Assembly (NCBI GenBank): GCA_017453255.1
Contig: JAFTKN010000026.1
Coordinates: 1 to 45,749 of the forward strand
DNA: 45,749 bases
Direction: 5' to 3'
Origin: Clostridia bacterium
GTDB lineage: Bacteria; Bacillota; Clostridia; Oscillospirales; CAG-272
In this document: piece by piece, positions 23,396-31,977 of the stretch
Position numbering within the stretch: position 1 is the first letter of the stretch
How the letters are laid out: each line of letters begins with the position of its first letter
The notes under the pieces: model-generated
Seen by the model: the letters and a program-made list of their open reading frames with translations, nothing else
What the model was told of the DNA's origin: nothing
Databases searched by the model: none
Position numbers and translations under genes: made by a program

Positions 23396-24331
23396 ATGAA
23401 TAACATTAACACAGGCTCAGTTGCTCTTACAAAGCTGATAGAAGAATTCAAATTAGAGAGCATATACACTCCTGATAATTTAGATAAAATCAAAATTACT
23501 CGTACTGAAATTCACCGTCCTGGTCTTCCCTTATCTGGATTTTTTGACTATTTTGACCCCGAAAGAATTCAAATTTTAGGACGTGTTGAAACACTATATT
23601 TAGAAAGACTTGAGCCAGAGGATAGATATAATAAGATACGTGCTTTTATGGAGAAAAAGCCAGTTTGCATTATTATAGCACGTGATTTATCTCCATTTCC
23701 TGAAATGGTAGAAATGGCTAAGGAGTTTGAAATTCCTTTCTTTACAACAAGCATTTCAACAAATAGCTTTGTTTCTTCAATTATAGCATCATTAAACGTT
23801 CATTTAGCCCCTACTATTACTCGTCACGGAGTTTTGGTTGAGGTTTATGGTATTGGTCTTTTGATTTTAGGTGATAGTGGTATCGGTAAAAGTGAAACCG
23901 CTATTGAGCTTATAAAAAGAGGTCATCGTTTAATTGCTGACGATGCTGTTGAAATAAGTAAGGTTTCAGAGAAAACCTTAGTTGGAAAAGCACCTGAAAT
24001 AATCAGATATTATATGGAGCTTCGTGGTATTGGTATAGTTGATATTCGTAGAATATTTGGTATAGGTTCTGTTAAGGAATCCGAAAAAATCCAGCTTGTT
24101 ATTAAGCTTGAGCCTTGGGTCGAGGGCAAGCTTTACGACAGAATGGGTCTTGAAAATGAAAGCTATGAAATTTTAGGGCTTGATGTACCTGCTATTACTA
24201 TTCCTGTACGTCCTGGTAGAAACCTTGCAGTTATTTTAGAAATTGCAGCGATGAATGCACGTCTTAAAATGCAGGGCTACAATACTGCCGAGGAATTCAA
24301 CAAAAAACTCGAAGAAATTTATAAAGCATAA
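23396..24331 (+). CDS. hprK: HPr kinase/phosphorylase
   Basis: This 311-residue bifunctional enzyme phosphorylates HPr on Ser46 and removes that phosphate, the central switch of CcpA-type carbon catabolite repression in Firmicutes. The P-loop reads GDSGIGKSE (about 158-166) and the HprK signature LRGIGIVDIRRIFG lies near residue 207. The N-terminal domain (1-130) is of normal length. A GGGGG-rich ribosome site precedes the ATG. The gene is usually linked to lgt or uvr genes, but here it stands alone. Its presence suggests that the glycosidase genes in the window could be under catabolite control, although no clear cre site was identified. Confidence 0.95.
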   Translation: MNNINTGSVALTKLIEEFKLESIYTPDNLDKIKITRTEIHRPGLPLSGFFDYFDPERIQILGRVETLYLERLEPEDRYNKIRAFMEKKPVCIIIARDLSPFPEMVEMAKEFEIPFFTTSISTNSFVSSIIASLNVHLAPTITRHGVLVEVYGIGLLILGDSGIGKSETAIELIKRGHRLIADDAVEISKVSEKTLVGKAPEIIRYYMELRGIGIVDIRRIFGIGSVKESEKIQLVIKLEPWVEGKLYDRMGLENESYEILGLDVPAITIPVRPGRNLAVILEIAAMNARLKMQGYNTAEEFNKKLEEIYKA

Positions 24332-24334
24332 TTT

Positions 24335-24361
24335 AAAAGGACTGTCTATGGCAGTCCTTTT
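24335..24361. terminator. Bidirectional terminator between hprK and the Xre gene
   Basis: A 10-bp perfect stem AAAAGGACTG/CAGTCCTTTT with a 7-nt loop lies between the convergent genes. Both sides carry A/T runs. Confidence 0.82.
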
Positions 24362-24367
24362 ATAATA

Positions 24368-24592
24368 TTATTCTTCGTCTGGAACAAATTCTAAAAGGTC
24401 ACTAATTTGACATTCTAAAACTGTGCATATTCTTGCTAAAACATCTGTGTCAAGTCTTGTTATATTGTTTTTGCAATAATTGTTTATTTGGGTGCGCTCC
24501 ATTTCAGCTTTATGGCTAAGTTTGTTCTTACTTATTCCCTTTTTCTCAATTAATTCGGCTAATTTAATTCTAATTTTTCCGTATTTACTCAT
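24368..24592 (-). CDS. Small Xre-family HTH regulator
   Basis: The 74-residue protein is a stand-alone Cro/C1-type helix-turn-helix, with IRIKLAELIEKKGISKNKLSHKAEMERTQI as helices 1-3 and a final LECQISDLLEF helix. No sensing domain is attached. Such minimal Xre proteins often repress their own gene, and a perfect 20-bp A/T palindrome ends 10 bp before its start codon. It has no toxin-like partner next to it. Target genes are unknown. Confidence 0.85.
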   Translation of the reverse strand: MSKYGKIRIKLAELIEKKGISKNKLSHKAEMERTQINNYCKNNITRLDTDVLARICTVLECQISDLLEFVPDEE

Positions 24593-24602
24593 ATTACACC
24601 TA

Positions 24603-24622
24603 ATTTAATAAATTTATTAAAT
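24603..24622 (-). promoter_or_regulatory. Perfect 20-bp palindrome, likely autoregulatory operator
   Basis: The sequence ATTTAATAAA and its exact reverse complement lie side by side, ending 10 bp upstream of the Xre start codon. A site of this size suits a dimeric HTH repressor. The A/T-only content leaves some chance of coincidence. Confidence 0.55.
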
Positions 24623-24698
24623 ATAGTATATACAAGTTATGCTAAAATAATAAGTTGTCAAAATTTCCGTGTCACTTTTTACACATATATTAACAATC

Positions 24699-24729
24699 AA
24701 AAAAAAAAACGGGCAATGCCCGTTTTTTT
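24699..24729 (-). terminator. Terminator of the GH36 gene
   Basis: The stem CGGGC/GCCCG extended by long A and T runs begins right at the GH36 stop codon. On the minus strand more than eight T residues follow the stem. Confidence 0.87.
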
Positions 24730-26920
24730 ATGCTAACGTTATATGATATAGCTTTGATGGGTAAATATCAAAGATGTAGTCGAGCTTGAAGCCTGTATTC
24801 ATGAGGGCTGAGCCTAAATACTTCTCCTCACTTCCGTTAATTCTATACCATTTATCCTTAATTAGTCCTTTTACTCTTGCATATTCTGGTGCTGTACAAG
24901 CATCTGTTTCATATCTTACTGCACATACAAGAGCTTCTGTTCCGTCAGGCTTTACAGTTTCCCATACACAATGTAGGCTTTCCTCTGGTGTGAATGGTGA
25001 AATTAATCTATAATAGTCGCCTCTTTGAATAAGCTCATAGTATTTTTTAAATTCCTTGATTTGACGCTTGATTTCTTCCTTTTCCTCGCTTGTCATCTTT
25101 GTTACGTCAAGCTCTAAGCCATATGTACCAAAATATGCAACATTTCCTCTTGTTTTAAGTGGGGTTATTCTTGCATTTTGGTGGTTTGGACAGGTTGAAA
25201 CGTGAGCACCCATTGTTGATACAGGATATGCAAAGGATGTACCATATTGAATCTTTAATCTGTCTATTGCATCAGAGTTATCACTTGTCCATACCTGAGG
25301 CATATAATGTAGCATACCCATATCGAAGCGTCCGCCTCCTCCTGAACAGCTTTCAAAGAGGATATTTGGATATTTTGTTGTTATTCTTTCAAGCAAGCTA
25401 TAAAGTCCTAAGATATAACGGTGATAAACCTCGCCCTGTCTTTCGGCTGGTAGAGCTACGCTATAGAGGTCTGTTATATGACGGTTAAAATCCCATTTTA
25501 CATAGGAAATGTTAGCATTGTCAAGGACATTTACCAACTGATTATAAATGTTATCAACAACCTCACTACGTGAGAAATCTAATACATATTGATTTCTTGA
25601 GGTTTGTGGTACTCTTGATGGCATTTTAAAGGCGTAATCAGGATGCGCACGATAAAGGTCACTATCCTCAGATATACATTCTGGCTCGAACCAAATACCA
25701 AATTTCATATCAAGGTCGTTTATTCTCTTTGCTAAGCTTGAGAGTGTACCTTGAAGCTTCTTTTCATTTGGTGTCCAGTCACCTAAGCCTGAGTGGTCAT
25801 CATCTCTCTTTCCAAACCAGCCATCATCCATAACAAATAGCTCAACGCCTAATTCCTTTGCGTCCTTTGCCATAGCAACGAGCTTATCTGCATTAAAATT
25901 AAAATATGTTCCTTCCCAGTTGTTTATAAGAACTGGTCTTTGGGCATTTTTATATTGTCCTCTACAAAGATTATTTCTTATAGCCTTGTGGAAATTATTA
26001 GACATTTGAGCAAAACCAGAATTACTATATATCATAGCAACCTCTGGACATACAAAGGAATCATTTGGTAAAACCTCATAATTAAAGTTTTCAGGGTTGA
26101 TTCCTGCAACTATTCTTGTCTTTTCCTGCAAATTCTTTTCAGCTGATATTTTGAAGTTACCACTATAAACTAAGCCAATTCCCCAAGTATTTCCATATTC
26201 CTCGTTTGCATTTTTATCACAAACTACAACAAAGGGGTTTTCCATATGAGAGGAAGCACCACGCATACTTTCAACGGTTAATTGAGAATGCTTTATTGTG
26301 GCTCTCTCCATCATTCTTTCTCTTGTGTGTCTGCCGTGGAAATATAGCATATCATAGGTTTTTGATGCTGGCAAATCAAGGGTTAAGGTCATAGCCTTTT
26401 CAAGATTAATTTTGCCCTCGGTTTTATTCTCTATGATAAGGCTTCTTGTAATGAGGTCATATTCCTCAAAAACGCCATAATAAAGGTGGAAATATATATC
26501 GTAAACCTTATCCTTTAATGTTACTATTAAGGTTTGAGCATTATCCCCATAAAATGCAGGCAAGCCATTTAGAGAATATTTACCCTCTTTTATTTCATAA
26601 GAAACAAATCTTGGCTCACAGCCGAAGGAGCCATCTGTATTACGAACTCCAACTGCAGTTAAACGAAAATCTCCAATACCTGCACAGGAAAGCTCCTGAG
26701 CTTTATGATTATAGGAATCCTCCCATCTTTCAGCACCAGCAAAGGTTGGTGAAAAGGAAGCTCCCTCACACTTAACTGAATAGGACATATCCATATAATC
26801 CATTTTTTCGCCATAATATGTATGCTCTAAAATTCCATACTTATCAACCTTTATTTGATACATTGAATTATTAGTTGTTAAGGTATAGGTTTTATCTTCT
26901 TTATTTATATATATTCCCAT
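24728..26920 (-). CDS. GH36 alpha-galactosidase
   Basis: This 730-residue enzyme hydrolyses alpha-1,6-galactosides such as raffinose, stachyose and melibiose. It follows the AgaA/RafA layout: an N-terminal beta-supersandwich (1-330), a catalytic barrel (330-650) and a C-terminal beta domain. The nucleophile is Asp477 in KWDFNR and the acid/base is Asp547 in WTSDN; the 70-residue distance matches the family. MDDGWFG (365-370) and CSGGGGRFD are further hallmarks. There is no signal peptide, so the substrate must be imported. The start at 26920 was preferred over 26983 because AAAGGA precedes it and the N terminus then matches the family. Confidence 0.94.
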   Translation of the reverse strand: MGIYINKEDKTYTLTTNNSMYQIKVDKYGILEHTYYGEKMDYMDMSYSVKCEGASFSPTFAGAERWEDSYNHKAQELSCAGIGDFRLTAVGVRNTDGSFGCEPRFVSYEIKEGKYSLNGLPAFYGDNAQTLIVTLKDKVYDIYFHLYYGVFEEYDLITRSLIIENKTEGKINLEKAMTLTLDLPASKTYDMLYFHGRHTRERMMERATIKHSQLTVESMRGASSHMENPFVVVCDKNANEEYGNTWGIGLVYSGNFKISAEKNLQEKTRIVAGINPENFNYEVLPNDSFVCPEVAMIYSNSGFAQMSNNFHKAIRNNLCRGQYKNAQRPVLINNWEGTYFNFNADKLVAMAKDAKELGVELFVMDDGWFGKRDDDHSGLGDWTPNEKKLQGTLSSLAKRINDLDMKFGIWFEPECISEDSDLYRAHPDYAFKMPSRVPQTSRNQYVLDFSRSEVVDNIYNQLVNVLDNANISYVKWDFNRHITDLYSVALPAERQGEVYHRYILGLYSLLERITTKYPNILFESCSGGGGRFDMGMLHYMPQVWTSDNSDAIDRLKIQYGTSFAYPVSTMGAHVSTCPNHQNARITPLKTRGNVAYFGTYGLELDVTKMTSEEKEEIKRQIKEFKKYYELIQRGDYYRLISPFTPEESLHCVWETVKPDGTEALVCAVRYETDACTAPEYARVKGLIKDKWYRINGSEEKYLGSALMNTGFKLDYIFDIYPSKLYHITLA

Positions 26921-26951
26921 TTTATTTTTTCCTTTCTGGAGCATTTTTTTA

Positions 26952-26980
26952 AGTATATCATATATTGGATTTAATTTCAA
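26952..26980 (-). promoter_or_regulatory. Promoter of the alpha-galactosidase gene
   Basis: The -35 box TTGAAA (26975-26980) and the -10 box TATACT (26952-26957) are spaced by 17 bp, 31 bp upstream of the chosen start. This also argues against the longer start at 26983, which would lie upstream of the promoter. Confidence 0.7.
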
Positions 26981-27006
26981 CAAAATAAGTTAAAATTATA
27001 ATGAAA

Positions 27007-27038
27007 AAAAGCAGAAATTACTAAGAATTTCTGCTTTT
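27007..27038 (-). terminator. Terminator of the solute-binding protein gene
   Basis: The 13-bp stem AAAAGCAGAAATT and its complement, with a 6-nt loop, is followed on the minus strand by a T run. Confidence 0.88.
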
Positions 27039-27069
27039 AATTTATCGCTTTAACGAATATTATTTAGGT

Positions 27070-28722
27070 TTATTTACTCCAGCTTTCATTCCACTTGGAT
27101 ACGATTGCATTAGCATCTTCAATAGCTGCATCGTATGCACCACGGAACTTGTTTTCACCAGCTGAGAATGAATCTGATTGAACACTTGTTAGCAAGCCAT
27201 CCCAGTTGTTCATATAACCAACGTCATAAATGAGGTTACCCATGACATCATTTATAAGGATGTCCATAGTATCGCCTTCCTCCTTATAGTCGGAAACCTT
27301 TGTAGCAAGGTAGCCATAATAGCCCTTACCATTGAACTGCATGTACTCCTCGCCATCGTCATCAACCTCAACAGTATATCCCATTACATACTCTTGACCT
27401 GTCCATGAAAGGATGTCGAGAAGGTATGTAGATCTGTTCTGACTTGGTGTGGTCTTTGGAACGCAAGCCAACACTGCCTGATATGAGCCCTGTGTGCAAT
27501 ATGATTCTTGATCTACACTTAGCTTAGGCATTGGAAGAACGCCAACCTTAAGATCAGGGGTCTGGTCCTTACCGAAATAGTCAAACTTTTGAACAACCTC
27601 ATGGTAGAATAAAAGTCTGTCCTGACCAAATGCTGTACTCATTGCCTCGTATCCACCTGTCCAGCTTGTACGAGCCCATGTAGCTTTGTTAATTGTAAGA
27701 AGCTTATTAATAAGTGTACCAACATTAGCATCATCTAAGCTGATAACATATTTTCTTGTTGTTGGGTCGTTTGCAACTGTTTGTTGAACGCTAACCTGTT
27801 GAATTCCACTTGACTGGAAGAACATTGAAAGGTTAGTTGTACCAAAGCCGTATGTATCGTCGTCAGCCCAGTCACCAGATGATTCCTCACCATCGTCTGC
27901 ACCAACTTCGTTAGCAGCCTTAATCATTTCGTCGATTGTCCATTCGCCATTCTTAACCTTTCTGTAAAGGTTACCTGCTCTCTCAGCGAGAGTAAGGTTA
28001 TAGAATACAAGGAATGATGTCTGCTCATCAAGGAATGAGAAGTCACCAGCTACGAAATATGAGTTACCACCAACTGAATATGACTCTCTTGCAACCTGAT
28101 TGAAGTATGACTTATCTAAGTTAATATTAACACTATTACCAATGTTTACGATTAACTGGTTCTCTACAAGAGCCTGTGCCTCAAGCATACGAGGCATAGC
28201 AAGGTGATATTTTTCACCTGCTGGGTTATTAAGGTTAGTAGCCAAGATATTTGAAATCTTGCTTCCCTTAGCATTGCACCACTCAAGGTTAATACCATAA
28301 ACCTCTTTAATTAGGTTTTCTCTCTCGATAAGTGATGTGTTGATGATTCTACCGAATCCAGCATCCATCTTTGTGTCATTTTCAGCATCGCTTGGCCTAA
28401 TTGTAAGCTCTGCCTGTGACCAAGGAGCACCTGGCTCAACATTACCGTCTCCCCATACTGTTGCGAGAATCTTAAATGTTTCTCCATCAAAAAGCTTTGA
28501 TCTATCAGCCTCTTCTTTTACCACTTCATCTCTTGAGTTAACAGAACCAACTGGCAAGCTCTTATCCTCGTCGTTGTTTTTGAACTCAACATTAACTGGA
28601 CCGTCTGGAGTAGTGCCTGGATCATCTGGATTATTACCAGGGTCAGCGCCACCACCACATGCAACAATGCATGGAAGAAGCATTAATAGCGAAAGCAATA
28701 ATGCGAAAATCTTCTTTTTCAT
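27070..28722 (-). CDS. Extracellular solute-binding lipoprotein (ABC sugar importer type)
   Basis: The 550-residue protein carries a lipoprotein signal peptide with the lipobox LPCIVAC and lipidated Cys22, then a Gly/Pro/Asp-rich linker (25-45) and a family 1-like binding domain. LVFYNLTLAERAGNLY, KNGEWTIDEMIKAANEV and YGFGTTNLSMFF are typical strings of the YtcQ/oligosaccharide-binding group in Firmicutes. It should hand a sugar or oligosaccharide to an ABC permease. No permease or ATPase gene is adjacent, so its partner must be elsewhere. It lies upstream of the alpha-galactosidase but with its own promoter and terminator. Confidence 0.9.
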   Translation of the reverse strand: MKKKIFALLLSLLMLLPCIVACGGGADPGNNPDDPGTTPDGPVNVEFKNNDEDKSLPVGSVNSRDEVVKEEADRSKLFDGETFKILATVWGDGNVEPGAPWSQAELTIRPSDAENDTKMDAGFGRIINTSLIERENLIKEVYGINLEWCNAKGSKISNILATNLNNPAGEKYHLAMPRMLEAQALVENQLIVNIGNSVNINLDKSYFNQVARESYSVGGNSYFVAGDFSFLDEQTSFLVFYNLTLAERAGNLYRKVKNGEWTIDEMIKAANEVGADDGEESSGDWADDDTYGFGTTNLSMFFQSSGIQQVSVQQTVANDPTTRKYVISLDDANVGTLINKLLTINKATWARTSWTGGYEAMSTAFGQDRLLFYHEVVQKFDYFGKDQTPDLKVGVLPMPKLSVDQESYCTQGSYQAVLACVPKTTPSQNRSTYLLDILSWTGQEYVMGYTVEVDDDGEEYMQFNGKGYYGYLATKVSDYKEEGDTMDILINDVMGNLIYDVGYMNNWDGLLTSVQSDSFSAGENKFRGAYDAAIEDANAIVSKWNESWSK

Positions 28723-28758
28723 TATAAACCTCCTATAAATTCGTTTTTCGCTGTAACT

Positions 28759-28787
28759 ATTATACTATAACTTGAAATAAAAATCAA
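28759..28787 (-). promoter_or_regulatory. Promoter of the solute-binding protein gene
   Basis: The -35 box TTGATT (28782-28787) and a perfect -10 box TATAAT (28759-28764) are spaced by 17 bp. The start codon is 36 bp downstream, behind a GGAGG site. Confidence 0.75.
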
Positions 28788-28859
28788 TATGTATTATGTA
28801 AATTTTTGTGTATTTATTATAATATTAGTATTTTTGGAGAGAATTTTTTGTGTAAAATA

Positions 28860-28890
28860 AAAGTGGCTGTCGCCAATGCAACAGCCACTT
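28860..28890 (-). terminator. Terminator of gdhA
   Basis: The stem AAGTGGCTGT/ACAGCCACTT with a 10-nt loop is followed on the minus strand by TTTTATTTT. Confidence 0.85.
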
Positions 28891-28899
28891 AAAATTTTA

Positions 28900-30252
28900 T
28901 TATACCACGCCTTGAGCGAGCATTGCGTCTGCAACCTTGATAAAGCCTGCGATATTTGCACCTGCTACAAGGTCGTCGCCTAAGCCATACTGATTTGCTG
29001 CCTTAATAGAATTTTGGAAGATATTCTTCATAATTCCCTTAAGCTTTTCGTCAACCTCCTCAGCACTCCAGCTATAACGCATTGAGTTTTGTGACATTTC
29101 AAGACCAGAAACAGCAACACCACCTGCATTTACTGCCTTTGAAGGTGCTACGATAACGCCGTTTGCCTTCAAGTAAGCAACAGCCTCATTTGTTGTAGGC
29201 ATATTAGAAACCTCAACATAGTACTTAACACCATTAGCAACAATTTGCTCAGCTTCCTTCATACCAACCTCGTTTTGAGTAGCACAAGGCATTAAGATAT
29301 CCGCCTTAACTCCCCATGGCTTTTGTCCTGCGTAGAATGGAACACCAAACTTGTCGGCATAATCCTGTACTCTATTACGGCAGGAAGCACGCATTTCAAG
29401 CATAAAGTTGATTTTTTCCTCTGTGCAAATACCGTCCTTATCGTAAATATATCCGTCTGGACCAGAGATTGTAACAACCTTACCACCAAGCTCATTAACC
29501 TTTTTAACTGTGCCCCATGCAACATTACCAAAGCCAGAGATTGCAAAGGTCTTACCCTTGATTGTATCCTTGAAGTAATCAAGCATATTTACTGTGTAAT
29601 AAACTGCTCCATAGCCTGTTGCCTCTGGACGAATAAGTGAACCACCATAAGAAATTCCTTTACCTGTCAAAACACCAGTAAACTCATTTCTAAGTCTTTT
29701 ATATTGACCAAACATATAGCCAACCTCTCTTGCACCAACACCGATATCTCCTGCTGGAACGTCAAGGTCTGCACCGATATGTCTTGAAAGCTCTGTCATA
29801 AAGCTTTGGCAGAAGCTCATAACCTCTCTATCGCTCTTGCCCTGTGGGTCGAAGTCTGAGCCACCCTTACCACCACCCATTGGAAGTGATGTTAAGCTGT
29901 TTTTAAAGGTTTGCTCAAAGCCAAGGAACTTGATAATTCCTTCATAAACTGATGGATGGAAACGAATACCACCCTTATATGGACCGATAGCGCTGTTAAA
30001 CTGGATTCTAAAGCCTCTATTTACCTGAACATTGCCCTTATCGTCAACCCAAGGAACTCTGAATTTGATAATTCTTTCAGGCTCAACCATTCTTTCAAGA
30101 ACACCACTTGTTATGTACTCTGGGCGTGCTTCAACAACAGGCTCAATTGATTCAAGAACCTCTTTTACTGTCTGATGAAACTCTGGTTCATTAGCGTTTC
30201 TCTTTATTACTCTTTCCATTAATTCGTTAAGATATTGATTTTTAAAGCTCAT
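28900..30252 (-). CDS. gdhA: NADP-type glutamate dehydrogenase
   Basis: The 450-residue enzyme converts 2-oxoglutarate and ammonium to glutamate, linking nitrogen and carbon metabolism. The substrate-binding core GGIRFHPSV and MGGGKGGSDFDP with the catalytic Lys is seen at about 90-130, and the dinucleotide-binding domain begins at AISGFGNVAWGTVKKV (about 235). Length and the start MSFKNQYLNELMERV match the hexameric, usually NADP-linked family. The start at 30252 was chosen because GGAGG lies 8 bp before it. It follows proS by only 48 bp without a promoter or terminator, so the two are probably cotranscribed. Confidence 0.95.
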   Translation of the reverse strand: MSFKNQYLNELMERVIKRNANEPEFHQTVKEVLESIEPVVEARPEYITSGVLERMVEPERIIKFRVPWVDDKGNVQVNRGFRIQFNSAIGPYKGGIRFHPSVYEGIIKFLGFEQTFKNSLTSLPMGGGKGGSDFDPQGKSDREVMSFCQSFMTELSRHIGADLDVPAGDIGVGAREVGYMFGQYKRLRNEFTGVLTGKGISYGGSLIRPEATGYGAVYYTVNMLDYFKDTIKGKTFAISGFGNVAWGTVKKVNELGGKVVTISGPDGYIYDKDGICTEEKINFMLEMRASCRNRVQDYADKFGVPFYAGQKPWGVKADILMPCATQNEVGMKEAEQIVANGVKYYVEVSNMPTTNEAVAYLKANGVIVAPSKAVNAGGVAVSGLEMSQNSMRYSWSAEEVDEKLKGIMKNIFQNSIKAANQYGLGDDLVAGANIAGFIKVADAMLAQGVV

Positions 30253-30300
30253 TTTGTTTTCCTCCAAAATTATTATATTCAATGATTTTTTATTTGTGAA

Positions 30301-31737
30301 TTAATAAGCCTTGCCCCAATAAACAAGCTTATCTGTTTCCTTACCACATACAATGCACTTGCCCTTTTTGCCCTGTTCGCCAAATGGTAGGCAACGAGAG
30401 GTAACCTCAGCAAGCTCCTTAAGCTTAACCTCACAGGCTTCATCCCCACACCAGTGTGCTCTGATATAACCAGATTTTTCACTTGCTGTCTTTATGAAGC
30501 TATCAAGCTCTGTTTCTGTATAGGTACGATTTTTTCTGTTTTCATATGCTTTGTTATAAAGGTTCTCGGTAATATCGCAAAGAAGCTTTGGAATAACTGT
30601 ATCAAGCTCATCAAGTGAAGCAACAAGCTTTTCACCGTTATCTCTGCGTACTAAAACACACTGATTAGCCTCAATATCACGAGGACCAATTTCAAGTCTT
30701 AGCGGAACACCCTTCATTTCATATTCAGCATATTTCCAGCCAGGTGAGTTATCTGAAACGTCTATTTTTGCTCTTGCAAATGTAGAAACCTTTTCGTAAA
30801 TCTCGGTAGCCTTTTCAATAACACCAGGCTTATGCTGTGCACAAGGCACTACAACAACCTGAATTGGTGCAACCTGTGGTGGTAATACAAGTCCACTATC
30901 GTCACCATGAGTCATAATAATAGCACCGATAATTCTTGTAGATACTCCCCATGAGGTTTGATGACAATACTTAAGTGTATTATCCTTATCAAGATATTGA
31001 ATGTTGAATGCTTTTGCAAAGCCATCACCAAAGTTATGGCTTGTACCACCCTGAAGCGCCTTACCATCGTGCATAAGTGCTTCTACTGTGTATGTTGCAT
31101 TTGCTCCTGCAAATTTCTCCTTATCTGTCTTTCTTCCCTTTAATACAGGAATACCTAAATCCTTTTCAAAGAAATCTGCATATACATTTAACATTTGAAG
31201 TGTTTCATTTTCAGCATCCTCAGCAGTTGCGTGCATTGTATGTCCCTCTTGCCATAGGAACTCTCTGCTTCTTAAGAATGGACGTGTGGTCTTTTCCCAT
31301 CTTACAACACTACACCACTGATTATAAAGCTTTGGTAAATCTCTATATGAGCGAATAATATTCGCATAATGCTCACAGAAAAGTGTTTCTGAGGTAGGAC
31401 GTACACAAAGTCTTTCAGTAAGTGGCTCACTACCACCATGTGTAACCCATGCAACCTCTGGTGCAAAGCCCTCAACATGATCCTTTTCCTTTTGAAGCAA
31501 GGATTCAGGAATGAACATTGGCATATAGATATTCTCTACACCTGTCTTTTTAAATTTTGCATCCAAAAGCTTTTGAATATTTTCCCATATTGCATAGCCA
31601 TAAGGACGAATTATCATACATCCCTTTACGCTGGAATAGTCAATTAAATCTGCCTTTTTTACAACGTCGGTGTACCACTTAGCAAAATCAACTTCCATTG
31701 AAGTGATTTGCTCAACCATTTTCTTATCCTTCGCCAT
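30301..31737 (-). CDS. proS: Prolyl-tRNA synthetase, archaeal/eukaryotic type
   Basis: This 478-residue class II synthetase charges tRNA-Pro. It lacks the editing insertion of the long bacterial ProRS and carries instead the C-terminal domain of the archaeal/eukaryotic type, ending in the conserved Tyr (YWGKAY). Zinc-ligand cysteines are seen in [15 protein letters not shown] and KCIVCGKE. Motif 2 lies in [26 protein letters not shown] and motif 3 in a [17 protein letters not shown] context. Some Firmicutes and Mycoplasma use this type. It has a promoter at 31798-31826. No T-box leader was recognised. Confidence 0.95.
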   Translation of the reverse strand: MAKDKKMVEQITSMEVDFAKWYTDVVKKADLIDYSSVKGCMIIRPYGYAIWENIQKLLDAKFKKTGVENIYMPMFIPESLLQKEKDHVEGFAPEVAWVTHGGSEPLTERLCVRPTSETLFCEHYANIIRSYRDLPKLYNQWCSVVRWEKTTRPFLRSREFLWQEGHTMHATAEDAENETLQMLNVYADFFEKDLGIPVLKGRKTDKEKFAGANATYTVEALMHDGKALQGGTSHNFGDGFAKAFNIQYLDKDNTLKYCHQTSWGVSTRIIGAIIMTHGDDSGLVLPPQVAPIQVVVVPCAQHKPGVIEKATEIYEKVSTFARAKIDVSDNSPGWKYAEYEMKGVPLRLEIGPRDIEANQCVLVRRDNGEKLVASLDELDTVIPKLLCDITENLYNKAYENRKNRTYTETELDSFIKTASEKSGYIRAHWCGDEACEVKLKELAEVTSRCLPFGEQGKKGKCIVCGKETDKLVYWGKAY

Positions 31738-31756
31738 TTTTAACCTCTTTTCTTTA

Positions 31757-31812
31757 CACGTGATGCAAATTAATGTATTTTTGCATTTATACCATATATA
31801 TTAACACACGTG
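31757..31812 (-). promoter_or_regulatory. Two CACGTG boxes 50 bp apart around the proS promoter
   Basis: CACGTG occurs at 31757-31762 in the leader and at 31807-31812 inside the promoter spacer, exactly 50 bp apart, each within ACACGTG. Between them lies a hairpin ATGCAAA/TTTGCAT (about 31763-31785). The arrangement could be a pair of operators joined by looping or, as RNA, a stem. It may also be chance. Confidence 0.35.
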
Positions 31813-31826
31813 TCCGTTAATTTCAA
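31798..31826 (-). promoter_or_regulatory. Promoter of proS-gdhA
   Basis: The -35 box TTGAAA (31821-31826) and the -10 box TAATAT (31798-31803) are spaced by 17 bp, with a leader of about 55 nt. Confidence 0.6.
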
Positions 31827-31945
31827 GTTTTTTTGTTAGATTTTTAAGGTCAAAGCACGATTTTTTTAAAATTTTATCGTTTTAAATCACTAAAGCGATT
31901 TTCAAGGGGATTTTTTTGTGCAAATTACACACGTCTGACAATAAA

Positions 31946-31973
31946 AAATCCATCTGTTTTCGCAGATGGATTT
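31946..31973 (-). terminator. Terminator of the clpE-like gene
   Basis: The 11-bp stem AAATCCATCTG/CAGATGGATTT with a 6-nt loop is followed on the minus strand by a T run, directly behind the stop codon. Confidence 0.9.
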
Positions 31974-31977
31974 CTAA

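Noticed and set aside
24728..26983. Longer start for the alpha-galactosidase at 26983
   Set aside because: The additional 21 codons would lie across and upstream of the predicted promoter, and lack a ribosome site.
31738..31830. T-box riboswitch in front of proS
   Set aside because: The leader is too short, and no T-box sequence or antiterminator/terminator pair is seen.
31847..31854. AGGTCAAA, a possible CtsR half-site near the clpE-like gene
   Set aside because: Only one half-site is present, and it lies downstream of the clpE-like gene rather than at its promoter.
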